A stretch of DNA of 64,000 nt from Nonomuraea muscovyensis (GTDB lineage Bacteria; Actinomycetota; Actinomycetes; Streptosporangiales; Streptosporangiaceae): assembly GCF_014207745.1 (NCBI RefSeq), contig NZ_JACHJB010000002.1, positions 3,159,178-3,223,177 on the forward strand, read 5' to 3'. The notes beneath the pieces were generated by a model. It did not search any database. It was not told the origin of the DNA and saw only the letters and a list, made by a program, of their open reading frames with translations. Of the stretch, positions 54,872 to 62,541 are shown in pieces. The position numbers were made by a program, and so were the translations under genes. Each line of letters starts with the position of its first letter. Position 1 is the stretch's first letter.

Positions 54872-55618
54872 ATGTTCCAACTGTTGGGACGCTTGGCGGT
54901 GGTCGACGGCGGGGGCCGCGCGATCAACGTCCGGGCCGCGAAACAGCAGGCGATCCTCGCCGTTCTCATGCTGCGTCCGGGCGGAGTGGTCAGCGTGGAT
55001 CGGCTGATGACGGAGCTCTGGCCGGACGAGCCGCCGGCGACGGCCAGAGCGAGTCTGCAAACGTATGTCTACCGCCTGCGACGCACTCTGGCACCGCTGG
55101 CCGCCCACGGTGTCGACCTGACCACCCTCGGGAACGGCTACACCCTGGTCGTCCCGGATCGAGCGGTGGACATCAGGGCGTTCGAGCAGCGCTTCACCCG
55201 GGGATCTGAGGCTCTGACCGCGGGCAGTCCGGCGGCGGCGGCCGGGCTGCTGCGGGAGGCGCTGGACATGTGGCACGGCCCGCTGGCGCCGGAGATCGAC
55301 GTCGAAACCGTCCGCCGCGAGCGCCGCCGCCTGGACGCGATGCACCTGACCGCGTCCGAGCTCTGGGTGGAGGCCGAGCTGCGGCTCGGCCTCCACACCG
55401 GGGTCATCCCGGAACTGGAGCGCCTCGTCGAGGCCCACCCTTTCCGTGAATCCCTATGGGAGATGCTGCTGCGGGCTCTGGCCGGGCGTGGCCGCCGCGC
55501 CGAAGCGCTCGCCGCCTACCGGCGCATGCGAGACATCCTCAGTACGGAACTCGGCATCGAACCGGCCGACTCCCTGCGCCGGCAGCACCAGGAGATACTC
55601 CGAGGTGCGCCGCTCTAG
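54872..55618 (+). CDS. Small SARP-family activator of the peptide locus
   Basis: A 248-residue SARP. Residues 1-90 are the winged helix (FQLLGRLAVVDGGGRAINVR, then ASLQTYVYRLRRTL), and 95-240 the BTAD domain ending MRDILSTELGIEPADSLRRQHQEI. There is no ATPase part. GGAGGTG precedes ATG 54872. It sits between the two convergent modules and its stop overlaps the P2 stop by 4 bases. Both module promoters have three 11-bp-spaced GCTA heptamers, the DNA pattern SARPs recognise, so it is the likely activator. Confidence 0.9.
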   Translation: MFQLLGRLAVVDGGGRAINVRAAKQQAILAVLMLRPGGVVSVDRLMTELWPDEPPATARASLQTYVYRLRRTLAPLAAHGVDLTTLGNGYTLVVPDRAVDIRAFEQRFTRGSEALTAGSPAAAAGLLREALDMWHGPLAPEIDVETVRRERRRLDAMHLTASELWVEAELRLGLHTGVIPELERLVEAHPFRESLWEMLLRALAGRGRRAEALAAYRRMRDILSTELGIEPADSLRRQHQEILRGAPL

Positions 55619-55794
55619 CAACAGGTGTTGCACACAATCACGTACTTTCCACAGCTTCCGTCACAGCAGTGCGCCCGAAGTTTCGTTCCGCCGATGCATT
55701 TGTAGATGTAGTAGCATTCGACGGCGGCAGCGCTGTGCTGCGGGACGACCATCGCCAGAATCCGGTCGCTGAGCTTTTCTATCGCGTTTCTCAT
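55615..55794 (-). CDS. Cys-rich precursor peptide P2 (right module)
   Basis: A 59-residue peptide. The leader (1-24) contains IEKLSDRILAMVVPQHSAAA, ending in an AAA cut site. The core starts VECYYIYKCIGG and has eight cysteines at 27, 33, 43, 44, 48, 55, 58 and 59; it ends NTCC, like the CC end of P1. ATG 55794 has GAGG upstream. A terminator-like hairpin separates it from P3, so it may be expressed at a lower level or from its own signal. It overlaps the SARP gene end by 4 bases. Confidence 0.75.
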   Translation of the reverse strand: MRNAIEKLSDRILAMVVPQHSAAAVECYYIYKCIGGTKLRAHCCDGSCGKYVIVCNTCC

Positions 55795-55818
55795 GGTCCT
55801 CGATCTCGCGTTCCAAGG

Positions 55819-55854
55819 GGGCGCTCCCTGGCCAGAGCCTGCCAGGGAGCGCCC
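55819..55854 (-). terminator. Perfect 14-bp hairpin between P3 and P2
   Basis: GGGCGCTCCCTGGC (55819-55832) and its complement (55841-55854) enclose an 8-base loop. On the minus strand it comes 9 bases after the P3 stop and 25 bases before the P2 start. It probably stops or limits transcription after P3. Confidence 0.8.
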
Positions 55855-55863
55855 TTCACTTAC

Positions 55864-56049
55864 CTAGGCGCACTGCTTTCTCCGGTAGACCGAGCAGTCG
55901 CTCCTCCAGCACTTGAAGTAAGCACAACAAATGCTGCCGGCGCAGGTCGTGTGGTCGAGAATGCAGCGTGCGGTGCAGGCGGCCTGCGCATCGCCGGCCG
56001 GTACGACCAAGGCGACGATCCGGTCCGCCAAGGCGGTGATGGATTTCAT
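55864..56049 (-). CDS. Cys-rich precursor peptide P3 (right module)
   Basis: A 61-residue peptide. The leader (1-23) is the clearest form of the motif: ITALADRIVALVVPAGDAQA with AQA at its end. The core from residue 24 has eight cysteines at 25, 29, 36, 41, 42, 47, 52 and 60. It starts ACTARC, matching ACTPRC of P4. ATG 56049 is chosen over an in-frame GTG 9 bases upstream because GAGAAGG lies at proper distance. It follows P4 with 24 bp between. Confidence 0.78.
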   Translation of the reverse strand: MKSITALADRIVALVVPAGDAQAACTARCILDHTTCAGSICCAYFKCWRSDCSVYRRKQCA

Positions 56050-56073
56050 CTTTCCCACCTTCTCTCCGCCGGG

Positions 56074-56235
56074 CTACTCGCACATGGTGATCGTGCGATA
56101 AGTGCAGTTGGCGTAATAGCACTTCATCTTGTAGCACCCGGTGTTCGGGTCGTAGCTGATCTGCACGCACCTCGGGGTGCACGCCGCGTCAGCCTTGACC
56201 GTGGGAATCAACCGGTCGATGAGCTTGTCCAGCAT
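56074..56235 (-). CDS. Cys-rich precursor peptide P4 (right module)
   Basis: A 53-residue peptide. The leader is short (1-17): LDKLIDRLIPTVKADA, keeping L-x-D-R and ending ADA. The core from residue 18 begins ACTPRCVQISYDPNTGCYK and has six cysteines at 19, 23, 34, 39, 44 and 52. It has the best ribosome binding site of the locus, AAAGGAGGTGA, 6-7 bases before ATG 56235. Its start lies inside the last codons of the ABC gene, in another frame, so it is translationally linked to the exporter. Confidence 0.8.
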   Translation of the reverse strand: MLDKLIDRLIPTVKADAACTPRCVQISYDPNTGCYKMKCYYANCTYRTITMCE

Positions 56236-58112
56236 TCTGTTTTCACCTCCTTTCTTGCCTCGGGTTCACTGGGCGCGGTATCACTGGGGGCCGTCTCGTG
56301 ATATCCGCGGGCTTGTAGACGGAAGAGACGGGCGTAGGTGCCGTCCACCGCCATGAGTTCGTCGTGGCTTCCCCGCTCGGCGACGGCCCCGTCCTTCAGG
56401 ACGACGATCAGGTCGGCGTCCCGCACCGTGTTCAGCCGGTGGGAGATGAGCAGGCTGGTCTGGCCCGCGCGGTGGTGGCGCATCCGGGCGTGCACGTCGG
56501 CCTCGGCTTCGGGATCGAGACCCGAGCTCGGCTCGTCGAGGATCATCAGGTCCCGTCCGTCACGGAGGAAGGCTCTGGCCAGGGCGGTTCGCTGCCACTG
56601 GCCGCCGGAGAGCACGACGCCGGTCGAGGAGTCCTCGCGGTCCTCCTCGCTGGCGAACATCCGGGTGAGCAGCGTGTCGTAGCCGCGGGGAAGGGCCGCC
56701 AGCAGCTCGTCCACGCCGGCCATTCGCGCGGCGGCGCGGATCCGGTCCAGGTCGTCACGGGCATCGACGTCTCCCACGCCGATGTTGTCGCGGGCGGAGA
56801 AGTCGTAGGCCATGTGGTCCTGGAAGACGCCGCTGATCCGCTCCCGCAGCGCCTCCGGCCGGACATCGCGCAGGTCGGCTCCGTCCCAGAGGATCGCTCC
56901 CCGGCTCGGGTCGTAGAACCGGCAGAGCAGTTTGACGAGCGTGCTCTTGCCCGCGCCGTTGAGCCCGACCAGTGCCACGGCCGCGCCGTACGGGATGAAC
57001 AGGTCGACGCCGCGCAGGATCCAGGGATGGTCGTCGCTGTAACGGAACCAGACGTCGCGCAGCTCGATCCCCCGGCGCAGCGGCGGCAGCGGCGGCAGCG
57101 GCGCGGGGTCGGCCGGCACGACGAGGTCGGGCTCGGCCCTGAGCACTGCCACGTAGTGGCCGAAGAGCCGCAGGTTGTGATCGGTGATCGCGATGCCGTT
57201 GACCAGGGTGTCGAGCCCGCCCTGGACGGCGACGACGGCGACGGTGAACATCGACACGTCCCCGACGGTGAGCGTGCCGGTCCGGGCCGCGGCTATGGCC
57301 CAGACGAGCCCCCCTCCGGCCACCACGGCGGACAGCAGGGCGAGGGCTCCCTCCGCCGACAGCTCCTTGCGGTCCATCCGCCGCTTGCCCGCCTGAGCCG
57401 TTGACAGCTCGGCCATGAGGCGGCCGCGCAGGAATCCGCCCAGGTTGAAGAGCCTGATCTCCTTGGCCGCCTCGATCGTGCTGAGCAGGGTGCTGTAGAA
57501 GAGCTGCCGTCGTTCCGCGGGGCCGATCTCCCACATCAAGGTCGTGCGCCGGCGGGACAGCTTCAGCTGCGCGACCAGTGCCGGCACGGCGGCGCACAGC
57601 ACGATCAGCGTCATGGCAGGACTGATCACCAGTAAGGACCCGACGAAGCCGATCACGGTGACAGCGGAGCGGACCAGGCCGAACGCCTCGGTGACGATGC
57701 CATCTGCCCTGGACGTCCCCTCCTGGGCCAAGCGCAGCCGGTCGAGGAAGCGCGGATCCTCGAAAGGCCGGAGCCCGGGAAATCGTGCCGTGGCCGCGAA
57801 GAGCCGATCCGTCGTGGTGGCCGCCATGGCGCGGCCGATCTGGCTGCCGAGGTACCGCGAGGCGTGTGGCAGGATCGCGGCGGCGACGCCGGTACCGGCC
57901 AGCCCCGCGGCGAGGCCCAGCAGCTCCGACAGGGAGGCCGCCCCGGTGAGGCCGTCGATGACCAGCTTGGTCAGCCAGGCCACCGCGACCGGCGCCGTGG
58001 CCGTGCCCAGCAGGGTGAGCGCGTACCCGATCATGGGAGCGGCAGCGCCGCTCCAGCCGGTGGCCGCCGCCTCACGCGCGGAAGCGCTCAGGCGCACCCC
58101 GTCAACGGCCAT
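56208..58112 (-). CDS. ABC exporter, fused membrane and ATPase domains (right module)
   Basis: A 634-residue half-transporter closely related to the one at 51685. Membrane domain about 1-330; Walker A GLNGAGKST (about 382); LSGGQWQRTALARA; LMILDEPSSGLD; SHRLN. No C39 peptidase domain. ATG 58112 is chosen: GGAG lies upstream and the frame before it is unrelated Ser/Thr-rich sequence. It overlaps the peptidase gene by 11 bp and P4 by 28 bp. It presumably exports P2, P3 and P4. Confidence 0.92.
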   Translation of the reverse strand: MAVDGVRLSASAREAAATGWSGAAAPMIGYALTLLGTATAPVAVAWLTKLVIDGLTGAASLSELLGLAAGLAGTGVAAAILPHASRYLGSQIGRAMAATTTDRLFAATARFPGLRPFEDPRFLDRLRLAQEGTSRADGIVTEAFGLVRSAVTVIGFVGSLLVISPAMTLIVLCAAVPALVAQLKLSRRRTTLMWEIGPAERRQLFYSTLLSTIEAAKEIRLFNLGGFLRGRLMAELSTAQAGKRRMDRKELSAEGALALLSAVVAGGGLVWAIAAARTGTLTVGDVSMFTVAVVAVQGGLDTLVNGIAITDHNLRLFGHYVAVLRAEPDLVVPADPAPLPPLPPLRRGIELRDVWFRYSDDHPWILRGVDLFIPYGAAVALVGLNGAGKSTLVKLLCRFYDPSRGAILWDGADLRDVRPEALRERISGVFQDHMAYDFSARDNIGVGDVDARDDLDRIRAAARMAGVDELLAALPRGYDTLLTRMFASEEDREDSSTGVVLSGGQWQRTALARAFLRDGRDLMILDEPSSGLDPEAEADVHARMRHHRAGQTSLLISHRLNTVRDADLIVVLKDGAVAERGSHDELMAVDGTYARLFRLQARGYHETAPSDTAPSEPEARKEVKTECWTSSSTG

Positions 58113-58533
58113 GGTGCGGCTCCAGCTTCCTGACGGTGACGGCACGGAGGTCGTCGGCGTGGAAGAATCCGTGCTCGCGGGAGTCGAAGCTGACCTCGGT
58201 GTTGTCACCGATCAGGACGAACCTGCCGGCCGGGACGACGTCGTCGGCGACGACCCTCCGCACCCGCTCCGGGACCGGATCGCCGGGCAGGGCGGCAACA
58301 CGTTTGATCAGGAACTCGCTGCCGGTCGGGTGCGGGCTCGAGACGACGGCGATCTGCCCCTTGCGCAGCGCCGCCAGGTCCGTGCGCCGGGCCAGGAGCC
58401 GATCCCCATGGGTCAGGGCCGGGGCCATGCTGTTGCCGCTGACGCGGATCACCAGATACGTCGCGCGCAGCCGCACGGCCAGCAGGGCCAGACCCGCGAG
58501 CCCGCACGCCGCGGCGAGGAACGTCCGCCTCAC
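58102..58533 (-). CDS. S26-family signal peptidase (right module)
   Basis: A 143-residue peptidase. One membrane helix (residues 5-21), VSGNSMAPAL with Ser35, FLIKRVAALPGD with Lys77, and GDNTEVSFDSREHGFF. It resembles the left-module enzyme throughout. The GTG start overlaps the TlpA stop (GTGA). The gene order differs from the left module: here the peptidase precedes the ABC gene. It is the likely leader peptidase for P2-P4. Confidence 0.9.
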   Translation of the reverse strand: MRRTFLAAACGLAGLALLAVRLRATYLVIRVSGNSMAPALTHGDRLLARRTDLAALRKGQIAVVSSPHPTGSEFLIKRVAALPGDPVPERVRRVVADDVVPAGRFVLIGDNTEVSFDSREHGFFHADDLRAVTVRKLEPHHGR

Positions 58534-59042
58534 GACGCCTTGACCTCGGCGGGCAGGGTGTGGCCGCTGCTGACGACCGTGCCCCCGGCGTCGATCGTGA
58601 TGACCGTCGGGTACGCGTTGACCTTGAACGCCGTCTGAAGGGGACCCTGGGGCGCCTCCGTGACGACACGTGCTACCTCCGCGAGCCGTTCGATGTCGGC
58701 TGCGGAGTCCTCGCCGGGGCCGGCGACGACCACGGCGAGCACGGCGTCCGACGTGGCGCGTGCCCGCTCCACGAAGAGCGGGAGCAGGTCCTTGCAGGGC
58801 TGGCAGCCCCGGGAGAAGAATCCGACCAGCGCCGGTCCGCTCAGGAGCTCGTCGGAGATCGGCTCGCCGCTCGTGCTCGTGGCGGCGAACTGCGGGACCC
58901 TCGCACTGGGCGTGAGGCCTTCCACCGGCATCGACGGCGGCGAGCTCTGGCTGCGCAGGCGGCGGATCACGCCGACGGTCAGCAGCAGGTTCGCCATGCC
59001 CAGCAGGCCGACCAGCACGACCGCGGCAACCAGGTACTGCAT
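58530..59042 (-). CDS. TlpA-like membrane-anchored thioredoxin (right module)
   Basis: A 170-residue protein. Residues 3-26 form a membrane anchor; VGFFSRGCQPCKDLLPLF has the active site CQPC (Cys80, Cys83), and VNAYPTVITI is the cis-Pro segment. ATG 59042 is chosen because it shares a base with the MauE stop (TGATG), exactly as in the left module; a GTG one codon upstream is possible. Its own MauE partner looks broken, so it may depend on the left-module or 10-kb MauE. Confidence 0.88.
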   Translation of the reverse strand: MQYLVAAVVLVGLLGMANLLLTVGVIRRLRSQSSPPSMPVEGLTPSARVPQFAATSTSGEPISDELLSGPALVGFFSRGCQPCKDLLPLFVERARATSDAVLAVVVAGPGEDSAADIERLAEVARVVTEAPQGPLQTAFKVNAYPTVITIDAGGTVVSSGHTLPAEVKAS

Positions 59043-59539
59043 CACGCCCTCCCCGTTCTGTCCATGAACAACTCGGCGATGTCGTCACCATCGATGAGCA
59101 CGGCCGCCCCGCCGGCCCAGCCGGTATCGCCGCCGGCAGCCACCTCGTGAAGGTCGGCGCCATCTCGCCCAGCGCCACCACGAGCAACAGCAGGGCGTCT
59201 GGCATCAGGTGCACCCAGCCGAGCGAGGCCACGGACGGGCCGAAGCAGCGGCGGGACACTCGCCTGCCCCGCCGGGCGGTGACAGCGATCATCAGACTGA
59301 ATGCGCCGAGCATGATCCGGCTGAGGACCAGCCCTGGTTCCGGGATCGCCGGGAGCGCAGCCGTCAGCCGCCTCACTCTTCGCGACCACGCCAGCGGCCG
59401 GAAGGCGCAGCCTTTCCGGCACCATCACCCGGATGGACACGAACGGGCGCAGGTCAGCGCTGTTGCGCAGCCTGGTGAACGCGGCGACGGCGAACCCTGT
59501 CCCGATCAGGACCTGGCACGCGACAAGCAGGAGATCCAC
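59042..59539 (-). pseudogene. MauE-like gene of the right module, frameshifted
   Basis: The GTG-started frame gives LLLVACQVLIGTGFAVAAFTRL and PERLRLPAAG, and at the other end LIDGDDIAELFMD. Between about 59370 and 59120 the family sequence is in another frame: VSRRCFGPSVASLGWVHLMP and LLLLVVALGEMAP. So two compensating indels separate three pieces. The usual CxC of the CxCFG motif is also changed (RRCFG), leaving one Cys. It is most likely decayed; a sequencing fault would not explain the lost Cys. Confidence 0.7.
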
Positions 59540-59546
59540 GATCCGG

Positions 59547-59589
59547 ATATTTCATGATCCCGCTAGCCCGGCCCTAGCGCGCCGCTAGC
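59547..59589 (-). promoter_or_regulatory. SARP operator and -10 of the right peptide module
   Basis: On the minus strand, heptamers GCTAGCG (59589-59583), GCTAGGG (59578-59572) and GCTAGCG (59567-59561) lie exactly 11 bp apart with spacers gcgc and ccgg, the same as in the left module. Eight bases later comes AAATAT (59552-59547), a good -10. Transcription would start close to GTG 59539, so the first gene may be leaderless. Confidence 0.82.
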
Positions 59590-59613
59590 CCGGCCGGATC
59601 AGGCCTGCGGGGC

Positions 59614-59885
59614 TCAATACCAGGAATTCGGTGTCTGACCTGCCGGTTCTCTGTGGTTCCGGCTGGCGATCTGGTACCCGTTGATGAGGCCGCCGAGGAT
59701 GGCTCTGCGGTGGACTCGGTGGTTCGCCGGCTCGACAGGGGATGGCGGTCCGGTCTCGGCTCGCGCTGGGGACAACTGTCCGTCGTGTCGGTGAAGGAGT
59801 TGCCGGCGGCCTGGGCGGTCCACGGGCCCGTGGGGTTGGCGGTGACGCCGAGCAGGTGCGCCCGGCGGCCACCGTGTCCGAGCAT
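59614..59885 (-). pseudogene. IS481-like/integrase-core fragment
   Basis: The minus strand reads LGHGGRRAHLLGVTANPTGP then WTAQAAGNSF, similar to the DDE-integrase segment HxTRRVHxLGVTAxPTGxWTxQxARN. After a frame change the end reads HRRAILGGLINGYQIA, the usual tail RRxxLGGxINEYxxA. The catalytic middle is missing. Confidence 0.6.
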
Positions 59886-60370
59886 GATCAGGGCGTACAG
59901 GCGTGTCTACATGTGCGCGTCGCGCTCGGCCGCTTCGGGGTGGTGGCAGATGACGAACCGGTCGGTGCCGCTGATCCGTACTTCCTTGATCCGCATGTTG
60001 CCCGAGATCTCGGTGTAGCGGCCCTGCCGTGACAGGGCGGCTATCACCTCCGGCGACCCGGAGCGGAGTTCTCGCCGATGACGTAGGAGTGGTCTTGGCC
60101 GGGTGACGGCGGTCTTCCGCCGAGGAGCGGCCGCGGCCGGTCACCCACACGATTTCGCCCAGGGCCCAGTCCCGCATGGCGTCCTTGCCCGGCGGATCAG
60201 GCGCTGGTCGGAGGCGTTGCCGGGCCGGCGCCAGCAGCGGACCGGGATGCCGTCCCTGGTGACGGCCATCCCGATCACGATCTGCGGTAGATCGTCAGGG
60301 AGTCCTTCGACTTGCCGTAGGTCCGAAACCCGGTCGGCTCGCTGTCGTGGCCGTCGGCAAGCCGGTCGCC
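59886..60370 (-). pseudogene. IS1634/IS4-type transposase remnant
   Basis: Minus-strand frames together give DGIPVRCWCWPGNASDQRLI-like and GKDAMRDWALGEIVWVTGRG, then a frame change to ALSRQGRYTEISGNMRIKEV and RISGTDRFVICHHPEAAERD. This is the middle of IS1634-type transposases. Several frameshifts, no start and no end. With the neighbouring fragments it marks the right border of the accessory region. Confidence 0.6.
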
Positions 60371-60414
60371 GTGCTCGTCGCGGGCGACCTGTTCCGCCGG
60401 GCGGTCATCCGCCG

Positions 60415-61848
60415 CTACCCGAATCGTCGGCCGTTCCGTCCGGTCCGACGATTCGCAACCGGTGTGGTGATGGTCACGGGAATCCCCGAGGGAGCCTGGG
60501 CGCCCGTGATACGTCGTAGTTCGGCCTCGCCCGAACGGACCTGGCTGGTCTGCGGGACGATACCGGCGTCGGCCATCAGGCGGTTCATGTCACGGCGCTG
60601 GTTGGGCAGGACGAGGGTGACGACGCTGCCGGACTCGCCGGCGCGGGCGGTGCGGCCGCCGCGGTGCAGGTAGTCCTTGTGGTCGCTCGGCGGGTCGACG
60701 TTGACGACGAGGTCGAGGTTGTCGACGTGGATGCCGCGGGCCGCGACGTTGGTCGCCACCAGCACCGTGACGTGGCCGGTCTTGAACTGGGCAAGGGTGC
60801 GGGTGCGCTGGGGCTGGGACTTGCCCCCGTGTAGCGCGGCGGCGCGTACGCCGCTGTTGAGCAGCTTTTCGGTGAGCCGATCCACGGCGTGCTTGGTGTC
60901 CAGGAACATGATCACCCGGCCGTCGCGGGCAGCGATCTCCACAGTGGTGGCCTGCTTGTCGGCGCCCTGGATATGCAGCACGTGGTGCTCCATCGTGGTG
61001 ACCGCGCCCGCCGAGGGGTCGACCGAATGGACCACCGGGTCGGTCAGGTAGCGGCGGACCAGCAGGTCGACGTTGCGGTCCAGAGTGGCGGAGAACAGCA
61101 TCCGCTGGCCCCCGGGGCGCACCTGGTCGAGCAGGTGGGTGATCTGCGGCATGAAGCCCATGTCGGCCATCTGGTCGGCCTCGTCCAGCACGGTGATGCC
61201 GACCTGGTCCAGGCGGCAGTCGCCGCGCTCAATGAGATCCCGGAGCCGTCCCGGGGTCGCGACGACGACCTCGGCACCAGCGCGCAGCGCATTGGCCTGC
61301 TTGCCGATCGACATACCGCCGACGACGGTGGTCAGCCGCAGCTTCAGTGACCGGGCGTACGGGGTGAGCGCGTCGGTGACCTGTTGGGCCAGCTCCCGAG
61401 TGGGAACGAGGATCAGGGCCAGCGGCTGCCGCGATTCGGCACGCTGTCCGGAGGTGCGGACGAGCAGGGCCAGACCGAAGGCGAGCGTCTTGCCCGACCC
61501 GGTGCGCCCCCGCCCAAGGACATCCCGGCCGGCCAGGGAGTTCGGCAGCGTGGCCGCCTGGATCGGGAACGGTTCATTCATACCCAGGCTGGTGAGCGTC
61601 TTCATCAGCGCGGGCGGCATGTTCAGTTCAGCGAATGTCGCGGCTGCGGGCAGGGCCGGGGTGACGGTGACGGGCAGTGCGAACTCCCCCTGCGGCGCGG
61701 CGGGACGCCGCCCGTAACCACCGGAACGGCTGGGGGTTCCTGAACGGCCCCGAGCCGGCGAGCCGAATCGGTCACCCCTGCCGGAGTTGGCGGAGCCGCC
61801 CGAGCGGGCGGGAGAGTAGCGGTCGTGCGTACGAGTTGCCTGGTTCAT
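60415..61848 (-). CDS. DEAD-box RNA helicase
   Basis: A 477-residue helicase. After a Gly/Arg/Ser-rich N-terminus come the Q-motif region MNEPFPIQAATLP, motif I GRTGSGKT, Ia PTRELAQQ, Ib TPGRLRDL, II LDEADQM, III FSATL, IV MFLDTKHAV, V ATNVAARGIHV and VI HRGGRTARAG. It unwinds RNA duplexes with ATP. It lies 357 bp downstream of a cold-shock gene on the same strand, a pairing that suits RNA remodelling in the cold. The 61849-62157 spacer holds no gene and may be a long leader. Confidence 0.95.
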   Translation of the reverse strand: MNQATRTHDRYSPARSGGSANSGRGDRFGSPARGRSGTPSRSGGYGRRPAAPQGEFALPVTVTPALPAAATFAELNMPPALMKTLTSLGMNEPFPIQAATLPNSLAGRDVLGRGRTGSGKTLAFGLALLVRTSGQRAESRQPLALILVPTRELAQQVTDALTPYARSLKLRLTTVVGGMSIGKQANALRAGAEVVVATPGRLRDLIERGDCRLDQVGITVLDEADQMADMGFMPQITHLLDQVRPGGQRMLFSATLDRNVDLLVRRYLTDPVVHSVDPSAGAVTTMEHHVLHIQGADKQATTVEIAARDGRVIMFLDTKHAVDRLTEKLLNSGVRAAALHGGKSQPQRTRTLAQFKTGHVTVLVATNVAARGIHVDNLDLVVNVDPPSDHKDYLHRGGRTARAGESGSVVTLVLPNQRRDMNRLMADAGIVPQTSQVRSGEAELRRITGAQAPSGIPVTITTPVANRRTGRNGRRFG

Positions 61849-62157
61849 GCAGAACCTTCCTCAATGCGGCACGTGTCATGCGATTCTCGGCGCGATGAGC
61901 GGCACAAAGAATGCGAGCACGAGCCGAAGAAAAGACGAGCCGAGCCGGCGGAAAACAGCCTTGCCTCGGGCGTCGAAATGGTCGGCATCCGCCGGAGAGA
62001 ACGGCGGCCGCGATGCCGGCCAGTGGGCTGGAGCGGACTTATGCCCGAACCGGAGCCATGAGTGGTCCATCCGGTGTGCGGCGGAAGAACAGACATGCTC
62101 TTCCTCGCGGGTTGTGAGGCCGTCACGGCACATTGGGTACCACAGAAGCAAAGCGGC

Positions 62158-62185
62158 GGGGCCCACACCCTACGGCGCGGGCCCC
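62158..62185 (-). terminator. Hairpin after the cold-shock gene
   Basis: GGGGCCC (62158-62164) pairs with GGGCCCC (62179-62185) around a 14-base loop, 20 bases after the cold-shock stop. On the minus strand it is followed by GCCGCTTTGCTT. It may partly separate the cold-shock and helicase transcripts. Confidence 0.5.
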
Positions 62186-62205
62186 AGCTGCGTGTTACGT
62201 CAGTG

Positions 62206-62412
62206 TCAGGCGGGAACGATGTTCTCGGCCTGCGGGCCCTTCTGGCCCTGGGTGACATCGAAGGCCACCTTCTGGCCCTCGTGCAGCTCGCGGTAGCCGC
62301 CCTGAGAGACGATGTTGGAGTAGTGGGCGAAGACGTCGGCGCCGCCGCCGTCCTGCTCGATGAAGCCGAAGCCCTTTTCCGCGTTGAACCACTTCACGGT
62401 GCCAGAAGCCAT
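62206..62412 (-). CDS. CspA-family cold-shock protein
   Basis: A 68-residue OB-fold protein with RNP1 KGFGFIEQDG and RNP2 VFAHYSNI. It binds single-stranded RNA/DNA as an RNA chaperone. AGAGGAG lies 6 bases before ATG 62412. The leader is long (at least 100 bases to a terminator-like hairpin), as is common for cold-shock mRNAs. It precedes the helicase gene. Confidence 0.97.
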   Translation of the reverse strand: MASGTVKWFNAEKGFGFIEQDGGGADVFAHYSNIVSQGGYRELHEGQKVAFDVTQGQKGPQAENIVPA

Positions 62413-62511
62413 GTTGATCTCCTCTTGATAGGTGCAAAGCCGAAATCCGCATCGGACGAATTTCGCGTCGCCGCGATAGGTCCACACCCGGAGAAGACCG
62501 GCAAACAAAAA

Positions 62512-62541
62512 TGCACCTGAGGCTACATACCGTCAGGTGCA
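62512..62541 (-). promoter_or_regulatory. Terminator-like hairpin in the cold-shock leader
   Basis: TGCACCTGA (62512-62520) and TCAGGTGCA (62533-62541) form a 9-bp stem with a 12-base loop. On the minus strand the stem is followed by five U and then GUUUG; on the plus strand a T-run follows a few bases later. It lies 100 bases upstream of the cold-shock start and could be an attenuator or terminate upstream transcription. The region 62580-62854 holds no gene I can support. Confidence 0.6.

Noticed and set aside
58113..58208. N-terminal Ser/Thr-rich extension of the right-module ABC exporter
   Set aside because: It is an out-of-frame reading of the peptidase gene. ATG 58112 has a ribosome binding site and matches the left-module protein.
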